From Caldivirga sp. MU80 (GTDB lineage Archaea; Thermoproteota; Thermoprotei; Thermoproteales; Thermocladiaceae), in NCBI RefSeq assembly GCF_001663375.1, contig NZ_LCTF01000009.1:1-64000 (forward strand): a stretch of DNA of 64,000 nucleotides. Direction: 5' to 3'. Positions within the stretch are counted from its first letter, which is position 1; each line of letters starts with the position of its first letter. Below the pieces are notes generated by a model. The model had not been told where the DNA came from. It saw nothing but the letters and a program-made list of their open reading frames with translations, and ran no database searches. The translations under genes and the position numbers were made by a program. This document shows positions 25,597 through 33,408 of the stretch, in pieces.

Positions 25597-27882
25597 ATGA
25601 CTGGCAGGGCGTTCACTTTACTGTTAGTAACGGCTACGCTACTCATCACGGTGCATGTGGTAAGTGCCCTAGTGATTACTGGGTATGTTAACGTGTTGGC
25701 TGCCCCCGGGCAGGATGCAGTGCCATTGGTGATAAGGGTGGTTAACAACGGTAACCAGGCGTTATTCAACGTAACCATTAAACCACTATTCACCTTCCCC
25801 TTTGGCCCATATAACTACGTAAATGGGTCATACAAGGCCACAATACCTGTATTACCACCTGGATCAAGCATCAACATTACTGAGCTTATTGATGTTAACC
25901 CAGGGGCTGTTAACGGCATTTACCAGCTTAGAGTTAACGTGACGTACGTGGAGTTAAGTGAGGTCATCTTAAACAAAAGCATACTGCTAATTCCTAAAAA
26001 CATGAGCAGTGAGTTCAACATCACAATACCCATACTCGGCTACGTGAAGTTCAGCGGTGGATTACCTGTGTGGGGTTCTTTAAGTAACCCCATTGAGGCG
26101 ACACCCGGCGTAGGCATCCTACCCCTGGTGGTGCCCATCCTCAACCTCGGCAACGTTGTGGCGAATAATGCATCCGTAACGCTGATAGTGAACAATGGAC
26201 TAGTGCCAATAATTAACAAAACCTACGTGGGCTACGTGCCACCTGGAACACCGGTTTACGCAATTTTCCTCATTAACGTGACTAGTAATGCGCCGATTGG
26301 GGTAGTTAACGGTAGGGTGGTCATTCACTACTTCTCTAACGCCACCCAAAACATAACCATAGGCATACCCATTGTGGGTGAGCCAAGGCTAACCGTGGAG
26401 GGCACTGGCTGGGGTTCGCCAAGCAGTCCAATTGCGGTTGGGCCAGGTTACGGCGTTGTACCACTATTCGTAACCATAGTTAATTCGGGCACCGCCAACG
26501 CCGTTAATGTAAATGCAACGATAATCCTACCAAGAGGCTTCAAGGCACTTATTAACTCAGTAACCATAGGCGGCGCACCCATTGGGGTCCCAGTTTACGC
26601 AGTTTTCATGGTTAACGTGACTGATGTAAGCCCAGGTACCTATTATGCAAACTTAACTTTAACTTACAACAATGGCTTAACCGCAATTGTAAAGGTCCCA
26701 CTCGTTGTCTCAGGGGAACCTAGGCTGGTTGTGGAGGGTACGGTGTGGGGTTCGCAAAGTAGCCCAGTCACCGTTGGGCCAGGTTATGGGGTAGTACCAT
26801 TAACCTTCATAGTGGTGAACTCAGGTACGTCACCAGCCTTCAATGTTAAGGCTAATGTATCATTACCAAATGGCCTAATACCGTTAACCAGGAACGTAAC
26901 CATAGGTAATGTACCTGTTGGCGTACCAATATACGTGACCTTCATGGTTAACGTAACCAACGTGGGGGCTGGGACTTACTACGCTAACTTAACGTTAACG
27001 TACAGCGGTGGCTCATTAACTGTGAGGGGGATTCCGGTGGTCATTTCAGGTGTGCCTAATGTGGTGGTTGTGTCGTACTACACTAACCCACCCAACCTAT
27101 TCCCAGGTTACCCACAGTCCCTACTAACAGTCTACATAGGTAACTCAGGGACGGCAGTGGCTAGGGATGTTAAGGTTAGGTTGATTGGGGATAATTACGT
27201 TACCGTGGTTAACCCATCCAACGGCGTAGTTGACATAGGCAACCTACCTGTTGGTGAACCAGTGCCCGTGAACTTCGTGATATCCACGGTTAACAACCTG
27301 TACACCACTGTTCACGCCAACCTAACGCTCATAGTTAATGGGATAAGCTTCAACAAGACCTACATCATACCACTGGTCATTAAGCCTAAGGCAAACCTAG
27401 TGGTGGTTAACGTGACCAGTAATTTAAGCGTTGGTGATAGCAATGTCCCGATTTACATAACGATAGCCAATGAGGGTAATGTAACGGCTAATAATATTGA
27501 AGTCATTTTAAATGGACAAGGCGTCATTGAGCCCCATGTCAGTAGTAGCAACCCGCTAAGCGCCTTAACAGCTGGCACACTATTCATAGGTGATTTGAAG
27601 CCTGGTGAGGAGAAGGAGATAATATTCATGGTTGACGTGCAGAACGGCATAAACCCAGGCGACTACAGGGCCACGTTGACCCTGCTATGGAACCAGACAG
27701 GTTCGTTAATACCCATGGTTCAGAACGACGCATTCACCATACACGTTAACCCATCGTTATCCCAGCAGTTCGTGAGTTTATTAATACCTAACAAGCCATC
27801 ATCAATACTGTTTTACATAGTGCTAATACTAGTGATAATCCTCATAGCTCTACTAGCCAGAAGCCGTGCATCACTACGTTAA
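25597..27882 (+). CDS. cell-surface protein with tandem CARDB/NEW3-like domains
   Basis: The 761-residue protein begins with a signal-like hydrophobic segment (FTLLLVTATLLITVHVVSALV) and ends with a membrane anchor (FYIVLILVIILIALLARS). Between them lie five to six beta-sandwich modules rich in NVTI, NSGTA and NPG elements, typical of CARDB/alpha-galactosidase NEW3 domains. Three tandem modules of about 112 residues are clearly related: they start near 26040, 26377 and 26713 with GEPRLxVEGTxWGS-type sequences. Many Asn-X-Ser/Thr sites suggest glycosylation. TTTTTAAAG lies 26 bases before ATG 25597. A role in the envelope or adhesion is likely; no enzyme domain is seen. Confidence 0.8.
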   Translation: MTGRAFTLLLVTATLLITVHVVSALVITGYVNVLAAPGQDAVPLVIRVVNNGNQALFNVTIKPLFTFPFGPYNYVNGSYKATIPVLPPGSSINITELIDVNPGAVNGIYQLRVNVTYVELSEVILNKSILLIPKNMSSEFNITIPILGYVKFSGGLPVWGSLSNPIEATPGVGILPLVVPILNLGNVVANNASVTLIVNNGLVPIINKTYVGYVPPGTPVYAIFLINVTSNAPIGVVNGRVVIHYFSNATQNITIGIPIVGEPRLTVEGTGWGSPSSPIAVGPGYGVVPLFVTIVNSGTANAVNVNATIILPRGFKALINSVTIGGAPIGVPVYAVFMVNVTDVSPGTYYANLTLTYNNGLTAIVKVPLVVSGEPRLVVEGTVWGSQSSPVTVGPGYGVVPLTFIVVNSGTSPAFNVKANVSLPNGLIPLTRNVTIGNVPVGVPIYVTFMVNVTNVGAGTYYANLTLTYSGGSLTVRGIPVVISGVPNVVVVSYYTNPPNLFPGYPQSLLTVYIGNSGTAVARDVKVRLIGDNYVTVVNPSNGVVDIGNLPVGEPVPVNFVISTVNNLYTTVHANLTLIVNGISFNKTYIIPLVIKPKANLVVVNVTSNLSVGDSNVPIYITIANEGNVTANNIEVILNGQGVIEPHVSSSNPLSALTAGTLFIGDLKPGEEKEIIFMVDVQNGINPGDYRATLTLLWNQTGSLIPMVQNDAFTIHVNPSLSQQFVSLLIPNKPSSILFYIVLILVIILIALLARSRASLR

Positions 27883-27965
27883 GTTGAGTGGTAATATTAG
27901 TGGGATGCATGTTTTTTAAACGGTAAGTTATTATTACTCTGAATCATTAACCAGAGTGTATAGGC

Positions 27966-28532
27966 ATGGTTAAGTTAACTAAGACTGAGCTTGCGGTTGG
28001 GGACCTTTACTACAGGCAGGGTTTAAGGCCTAGGGAGATAGCCCAAAGGCTAGGCATCTCAATAAACACTGTCTATAAGGCATTATCGAAATACCGCTCC
28101 CAGCTAAGGGGTGACCTGAACATTAGCGAGCAGGCTGAATCACCAACAGGCGGTAAGGAAGATTATGTACAGCCCCAGGGTGGGCAAGCAGGAATTACCC
28201 TAGTCAACTTAAGCTTCACAGTGAACGCTACTCAGCCGATCCAACCCAGTGTTGTTAACCTCGGAGAGGTTAACGAGTTACTGGCGTCGTTAAGTAGGGA
28301 TATTAAGCTCCTTAAGGATGATTACTCACGGATCATTGATGCTTTAATGGAGTTGAAAAAGTTGGTAAGCTCCATGGCGGTGGTGAATTGTGGTGGTTAT
28401 GTGGATTCGAGGGTTAGCGGCGATGGCAGGGACTTAAATCTGCCGAGTTTTGTTAGGGATAATGTTTGGGTTGATATAATTAGGAGTAAGGAGGGTGGCA
28501 GGTCAATGCTTACCTCTGCGAAAAGTTCATAA
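27966..28532 (+). CDS. HTH (sigma-70 region 4-like) DNA-binding protein
   Basis: The N-terminal 50 residues form a helix-turn-helix of the sigma-region-4/Trp-repressor type (LAVGDLYYRQGLRPREIAQRLGISINTVYKALSKYRSQLRG). A Gln/Gly-rich linker follows, then an Asn/Val-rich stretch and a probable coiled coil (NELLASLSRDIKLLKDDYSRIIDALMELKKLVSSM, residues about 100-135) for oligomerisation. The C-terminal 50 residues are unassigned. It follows the large surface protein in the same direction and may regulate it, but no operator is apparent. Confidence 0.75.
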   Translation: MVKLTKTELAVGDLYYRQGLRPREIAQRLGISINTVYKALSKYRSQLRGDLNISEQAESPTGGKEDYVQPQGGQAGITLVNLSFTVNATQPIQPSVVNLGEVNELLASLSRDIKLLKDDYSRIIDALMELKKLVSSMAVVNCGGYVDSRVSGDGRDLNLPSFVRDNVWVDIIRSKEGGRSMLTSAKSS

Positions 28533-28558
28533 GTTGAGTCCGCATTAGTTTAACTGAA

Positions 28559-29050
28559 GTGTTTATGGGGCAAAGAAGCCCAATAATGCCCCTGGACTCC
28601 AGGTTAACAGATGTAATAGGGTTGATAGACACCATACTAAACGACTTTGGGGGTAGGGCTGACATATACGCCGTCGCTCAACACATGGATGCTGACCTAG
28701 ATGACATAATACCCAACTTAAACGCTGCAATATACCTAGGTTTCATCAAGGTGGATAATGGTGACGTTGCGGTCACTGAGCTAGGTGTCAAATTCCTCAA
28801 CTCCAAGATATCTGAACGTAGGAGGATGCTTAGGGACCTGATATCCAACATTGAGCCCTTTAAAACTGCCATTGAAATAGGGCGAAGTGAACCGTTCCCA
28901 TTGGATAAGCTAATAACGGCACTGATTAACAAGGGGTATAGTGAATTTAAGGCACCGGGCATAAGGGACCTGTTAACAGTGCTGTTGTCTGAGTGGGGTG
29001 CATACGCTGGTTTAATAAAGAAGAGGGGTGATGAGTACATCATAGTTTAG
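28559..29050 (+). CDS. AAA-associated domain protein (DUF/COG linked to nitrate-type ABC ATPases)
   Basis: The product resembles the AAA-associated C-terminal domain (AAA_assoc_C) often fused to nitrate/sulfonate ABC transporter ATPases, here as a free-standing protein. The diagnostic pattern is DTILNDFGGRADIYAVAQHMDADLDDIIPNLNAAIYLGFIKVDNGDVAVTELG over the first 80 residues, a winged-helix-like fold, followed by a second helical half. GTG 28559, ATG 28565 and ATG 28586 are possible starts. No ABC transporter gene is adjacent, so a stand-alone regulatory role is possible. Confidence 0.72.
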   Translation: MFMGQRSPIMPLDSRLTDVIGLIDTILNDFGGRADIYAVAQHMDADLDDIIPNLNAAIYLGFIKVDNGDVAVTELGVKFLNSKISERRRMLRDLISNIEPFKTAIEIGRSEPFPLDKLITALINKGYSEFKAPGIRDLLTVLLSEWGAYAGLIKKRGDEYIIV

Positions 29051-29162
29051 CCGTCGTCCCCAACTAACGGTGGTGGCCACTAATCTGTGTTTCATGTGTA
29101 CCGTTAATAGGTAATAGGTGTGCCTCAACTCCATGTTACTTAATTGCCCATAGCCGTAATCG

Positions 29163-30122
29163 TTAAGGTGAGGGCAACTTAATCCTCCTTAACAGGGCCT
29201 GGACCTTACTATCCCATGGCGTCAACCCAAGCCACGTCAGTAGCTCGTAAACGTCACTGGGACTGGTGGGTTTAGTTAGGTTCAATTCCCTGTTGAGCCT
29301 AACCAGCTTATCGGCCTTGGACTGGTTAACTATGATTGCATCATTAATGCCGTAACCGCTGAACCTAACCATCAGTAGTATTGAAACCACCTTATTTATC
29401 CTCTCCGGTACCCCAGTCAACACACCTCTGAGCGTTATCCTAACCCTGGGCACGTTATACTCACCCAGTTTAATCAGCCTATACAATTCGTACGTTTCAC
29501 CCCTCCTAACGACCTCACTGTCACTTATCCCACCTATTATGAAGGTTTCAGTGGTCTTAACCATGGTTTCCGTTAACTCGACCTCGCCGTAGGGGTCTAG
29601 CATTATAGCCGACTTCAAGTAATCAACAGGTATGCCGCCTGTGAACTTCACCATGGTTCTCATGTTGCCTGCGGCTGCCTTGAAGAGGCTTATGAATTCT
29701 GGGTCAGCGCCACTTATGGTTATGTTCCCATCCCACAGGTACCTCCTCACCTCCCTGATGGTTTGCATCAACTGAACCATTAGGCTACTTAACTCACCCT
29801 TGGTGTGCCTCCTCCAAAGGGAAACATCGATAATGAACCGCGGGTGCTCGGGCATTGCTGCATTGCAGCTAACCTGGTCACTGCACTTATGGTCTATTAG
29901 GCAGTCCGCCTCATGGCCACCTACCCCGCTTAGGATTGGGAAGTCGCCAACCATTGCCACAACATCCCCGATCCCACGTCTCCTGCACACCCTAAGCCTA
30001 CCAAGTAACACCTGCACTGCGACTTCATTAAACCCACCGTACCTGTTAAGTAGCCTACCGTTGATGTAGAGGCCGCTGCACATCCCCCTCAATGCTGATG
30101 ATAGTGAGAGTAGTGCCTGCAT
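29163..30122 (-). CDS. Trm10-like tRNA (position 9) methyltransferase
   Basis: Archaeal Trm10 is a SPOUT-class enzyme that methylates N1 of purine 9 of tRNA (m1A9 in Sulfolobus). In the 319-residue protein I see the pattern PRFIIDVSLWRRHTKGELSSL, then TISGADPEF, FIIGGISDSEVVRRGET and PRVRITLRGVLTGVPERINKVVSILL, which follow the order of the SPOUT knot motifs of the family. The first 90 residues are less typical and include four cysteines. It lies 14 bases downstream of rad50 and is probably cotranscribed. A NurA nuclease would be expected at this place in many archaea, but no DGS motif is present. Confidence 0.65.
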   Translation of the reverse strand: MQALLSLSSALRGMCSGLYINGRLLNRYGGFNEVAVQVLLGRLRVCRRRGIGDVVAMVGDFPILSGVGGHEADCLIDHKCSDQVSCNAAMPEHPRFIIDVSLWRRHTKGELSSLMVQLMQTIREVRRYLWDGNITISGADPEFISLFKAAAGNMRTMVKFTGGIPVDYLKSAIMLDPYGEVELTETMVKTTETFIIGGISDSEVVRRGETYELYRLIKLGEYNVPRVRITLRGVLTGVPERINKVVSILLMVRFSGYGINDAIIVNQSKADKLVRLNRELNLTKPTSPSDVYELLTWLGLTPWDSKVQALLRRIKLPSP

Positions 30123-30136
30123 TCTTAGCCTGCTAC

Positions 30137-32554
30137 TTAACTGGGGCGTTGAAGCTTAATTACGTTACTCTTGACGTTACCCCTATCGGCGTTCCTAAGT
30201 AGCGCCTCCAGGAGTTCGTTATCCTGGGTGGCTAGGATAACCTGCCTAATAACCCCCTCCTCAACGGCCTTGGTTATTGTTGCTGAGAAGGTTTCCTTGG
30301 CGTTAACGTCAACGTACGGTATGGGTTCATCCATCAGTATGAACCCTGCGTTATGCTGCATTAGCCTATACACAGCCAGTACGAAGGATTGGGCTAGGGT
30401 TAACCTTTGGCCATCGCTAAGCCTAGAGATAGGTACATCCCTACCGCCCCTAGTGGCGTAGAGCACGTAGTCGCTTCCCCCACCCCTCCTCTCCTTAAGC
30501 CTAACTGTGATGCCCTCCAGGTCACTGTAGGGGTAAAGCTGCCTAAACAGGTTTGCAACGTTGGACTGTATCATCTCCACAACCCTCCCCCTAACCTTCC
30601 CCTGAACCTCCCTAAGCCTACCCAGTATGCGCTGAAACCTGGCGTTGATATCCTCAAGCTCCTTAACCTCGCTGAGCAGCTTCTCAACGTCAACCTCCCC
30701 CTGGCTTACCCTCGATAGAACGGTGTCCAGTTGCATGTACTCAGCCGTGGCCTCCTCAAGCCTCTTCCTAAGCTCATCCATCCTCCTCTCCATGTCCCTC
30801 ATCGCCTCATCCACACTGACAGCCTCCTCAAGGTTCACACCACTCCCCTTAAGTTCATTAAGTAGCCTATCCTCCTCAGCCCTAAGCGAGTCCCTCTCCT
30901 TAAGCTTCCTGTGGATTAGGTACCTCTTCTCAGTCTCCTCAAGTCTCTTACTGGCTAGTTCAACCACGCTCTTATACTCCCTTATCCTCCTCTCCAGGTC
31001 CGCTATGGACCTTTCAACCCTCTGCAACTTATCCAGGTACTGGCTTAACTGCGCCTTATATTCCCCAGCCCTATTGGTTAACTCCTGGTACTGGAGGTAC
31101 TGGTTGTAGAGGTTCTCCATCTCCACGGCAACACCCTCAAGTTCACTGATACGGTTCTTAACGTCAATGACCCTTAACTCGCTTAACTCCCTCTGCAGGC
31201 CACTGGCCCTCTCCTTAAGTTCACCCAGTTTATCCTGGGTCACCTTAAACCCGTACACTGGGCACGTCGCCTCACCATGTAGTTCAATTTCCCTTATCAG
31301 GTAGTTAAGCACCTCGAGGGCTGATGCCTTAACCCTGGCCGTTGCCTCAAGTTCACTGTACCGCGCCCTCGCCTCCTCAAGGTCGGCCTTAACCTTGCTT
31401 AGGTCCCCATACCTCTTGGCGTACTCAGAGTATTGCCTAGCCGCCTTCTCAAGGTTGTTAAGCCTCTCGGTTATTGAGGCTAACTCTCCCCTAGCCCTCT
31501 CTATTAACCTATTCAACTCCTCCCTACTCCTCCTCATCTCCTCAAGCTCCTCCTCAAGCTCCCTCACCTTGCCGTTAAGCGCATTAACGCCGCTGTAGCT
31601 TAACTCAAGTAGTTCATCTATCGTTGTTGCCTTCTCGAGCCTCTCGGCTAGGTCCTGTAGCATGGCTGTTTCGAGTCTTGGCATAAGCATGTGCCTAATG
31701 ACCTCTAGGCTCCCTTTAATCAGGGTTTCCCCGTAATCCTCCTCCCTAACGCCCCTAAGCTCCTCCTCAAGCTGCCTGAGCCTCTCCCTAACGTAAAGGT
31801 ACCTGGTATACTGCTCCTCAACCTTCCTAATAGCCTCAAGGTACCTAGACCTCCTGTTGGCTAACTCAACGTAGGCCGATGATATAGACTTAATCTGGTC
31901 CCTAATACCCTCCACCTCGGCGGCTAACCTACTCCTCCTATCCACTGCAGCCTTGATTGAGCCATACCTGCGTAGCAAGTCCTCCACCTCCCTTATGCTG
32001 GCTAGCCTCTGCTTCCTGGCCTCAATGGCCTCATTAACCTGCCTAATGGGTAATACGTTGCCCAGTATTTCTAGGAATTCCAGGCCGAAGAGCCTATCTA
32101 TGGCTATTGTCCTCCTTTTAACAGGCCCGTAAACCAACTCCTCAAGTGTCTTGTGGCTGACCAGTATGAACCTCTCAAAGTCGTCGTTGTCAATGCCCAG
32201 CAGGGCGACGACCTCTTCATCAGGCACCCTGTTGCCGTTCAGGGTCAGGCTTTGGTAAGTTGAATCACCCCTGCGGGTTAGCCTCCTAACTATCATGTTA
32301 TTCCCCAGTCTAAGCGTTACGGATGCCTCACTACTCTCCTCGTTTATCAAGTCGCTTAACTTAGCCACCCTCTCCCTGGCCTCGAGTTGGTTGCCGTATA
32401 GTGCGAACTCGATGGCTTGTATTATGCTTGACTTGCCTGAGCCTATTGGGCCGTGGATTATGTTTATCCCATCAATGAAGTTGAAGCCTACCCTACCCTT
32501 GAAAACCCTAAACCCCTCCAACTCCAGAGAAGTGATTGTTAGGCGGTTGCTCAT
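30137..32554 (-). CDS. rad50: Rad50-like SMC-family ATPase with altered zinc hook
   Basis: Rad50 bridges DNA ends with Mre11 in double-strand break repair. The 805-residue protein has Walker A GPIGSGKSS near residue 40, long coiled coils (about 170-420 and 450-690), the ABC signature LSDGQRLTLAQ and Walker B FILMDEPIPYVD. At the coiled-coil apex the usual CPxC zinc hook reads CPVY: Cys431 is present but the second Cys is Tyr434 (codon 31253-31255, TAC instead of TGC). The gene overlaps a small upstream ORF by ATGA and precedes the Trm10-like gene; neither mre11 nor herA/nurA is adjacent. An SMC-like paralogue is the alternative. Confidence 0.85.
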   Translation of the reverse strand: MSNRLTITSLELEGFRVFKGRVGFNFIDGINIIHGPIGSGKSSIIQAIEFALYGNQLEARERVAKLSDLINEESSEASVTLRLGNNMIVRRLTRRGDSTYQSLTLNGNRVPDEEVVALLGIDNDDFERFILVSHKTLEELVYGPVKRRTIAIDRLFGLEFLEILGNVLPIRQVNEAIEARKQRLASIREVEDLLRRYGSIKAAVDRRSRLAAEVEGIRDQIKSISSAYVELANRRSRYLEAIRKVEEQYTRYLYVRERLRQLEEELRGVREEDYGETLIKGSLEVIRHMLMPRLETAMLQDLAERLEKATTIDELLELSYSGVNALNGKVRELEEELEEMRRSREELNRLIERARGELASITERLNNLEKAARQYSEYAKRYGDLSKVKADLEEARARYSELEATARVKASALEVLNYLIREIELHGEATCPVYGFKVTQDKLGELKERASGLQRELSELRVIDVKNRISELEGVAVEMENLYNQYLQYQELTNRAGEYKAQLSQYLDKLQRVERSIADLERRIREYKSVVELASKRLEETEKRYLIHRKLKERDSLRAEEDRLLNELKGSGVNLEEAVSVDEAMRDMERRMDELRKRLEEATAEYMQLDTVLSRVSQGEVDVEKLLSEVKELEDINARFQRILGRLREVQGKVRGRVVEMIQSNVANLFRQLYPYSDLEGITVRLKERRGGGSDYVLYATRGGRDVPISRLSDGQRLTLAQSFVLAVYRLMQHNAGFILMDEPIPYVDVNAKETFSATITKAVEEGVIRQVILATQDNELLEALLRNADRGNVKSNVIKLQRPS

Positions 32555-32712
32555 ACCTTAACCCCATACTTACCAAGCATGCTGCTTAACTCCTCCCTAA
32601 CCCCCCTAACACCCCTCTCCCTATAAGCCTTATAAAGGCTAAGCACAAGGTCTGAGTCCTCACCGAACTCACTCCTTATCAACTCAGCCACGTCATCAGG
32701 CCTACTGCTCAT
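32551..32712 (-). CDS. small conserved-looking protein upstream of rad50, 53 aa
   Basis: This small acidic/basic helical protein (MSSRPDDVAELIRSEFGEDSDLVLSLYK region) ends in GKYGVKV and its stop overlaps the rad50 start by four bases, so both are translated together. ATG 32712 lies 26 bases from a TTAATAA box; the longer in-frame extension upstream is therefore unlikely to be translated. I do not recognise a family. Its tight coupling with rad50 suggests a partner or regulator of that ATPase. Confidence 0.65.
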   Translation of the reverse strand: MSSRPDDVAELIRSEFGEDSDLVLSLYKAYRERGVRGVREELSSMLGKYGVKV

Positions 32713-32824
32713 CCAGCCCTTAGAATGTTGAGAGTGATTATTAAGGTTTCGCTCCAGGTCTAACACAGGCCTGGGTTTTTAGCCCCTCTCGTGTGCAGGT
32801 GATTACCGCCTTGAGGGTGATGGC

Positions 32825-33229
32825 TTATTGAGAGGTTTGCTTAAGTATCTTTGGCGCTATGTCTGGGGCTAACTCCCTGATCCTATCCTTGTACTTCTCG
32901 AGGAACTCCTCATCATCCTTCTTATTCCTCAACTCATCGGGCAGTAGTATGGGTATCTCGTCCTTTATCGGGTACCACCTACCGCATGTTGGGCAGTAGA
33001 GTATACCGTTAACCACCTCATGCTTTATGCACTCACCGCATGGAGCCTCCTGGGCCGGGTTCTTCATATCCTTGATGTTCATCTTCTTGAATGCGCAGTA
33101 CAATTCGCAGAACGGCACCTTACCCGTATACGTCCTCTCCGGGTACTGCTTCTCCTCAAACACCACTAGCGTTAGTGGGAATGTTTTATCGTACGGGCAC
33201 GCTAAAATGTCCATTAGCCTATATTTCAT
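32825..33229 (-). CDS. Trm112-like zinc-ribbon activator protein
   Basis: Trm112 family proteins bind and activate several SAM-dependent methyltransferases for tRNA, rRNA and release factors. The 134-residue product starts MKYRLMDILACPYDKTFPL and closes with YCPTCGRWYPIKDEIPILLPDE, the two halves of the family zinc ribbon; an insertion of about 60 residues between them contains extra cysteines (CELYC, CGEC), giving a second possible metal site. ATG 33229 is 26 bases from a TTTTTAAG box, so the upstream ATGs are rejected. It lies near the Trm10-like gene, though Trm10 is not a known partner. Confidence 0.85.
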   Translation of the reverse strand: MKYRLMDILACPYDKTFPLTLVVFEEKQYPERTYTGKVPFCELYCAFKKMNIKDMKNPAQEAPCGECIKHEVVNGILYCPTCGRWYPIKDEIPILLPDELRNKKDDEEFLEKYKDRIRELAPDIAPKILKQTSQ

Positions 33230-33408
33230 CAACAGGTCTTGACACATGTACTTAAAAATATTACTCCAGAGCCCTAGCATCAAGTAGTTGAGCAATGAGC
33301 CTGGTGCAATGGACCTGCCTAGGCTTGCCTGCGCGTGATGTGTAGAATCATATCTATTTGTACTGTGGAAACTTTTTTAAGGGATTATTGACGTCGGTGG
33401 TAGTAATA

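Noticed and set aside
29163-30122. Gene after rad50 as the NurA nuclease
   Set aside because: NurA is expected at this position in many archaeal operons, but the DGS motif is missing while SPOUT/Trm10-type blocks are present in order.
30171-31109. Plus-strand Leu/Ser-rich frames opposite rad50
   Set aside because: They mirror the coiled-coil codons of rad50 on the other strand; the Ser/Leu repeats are a typical antisense artefact.
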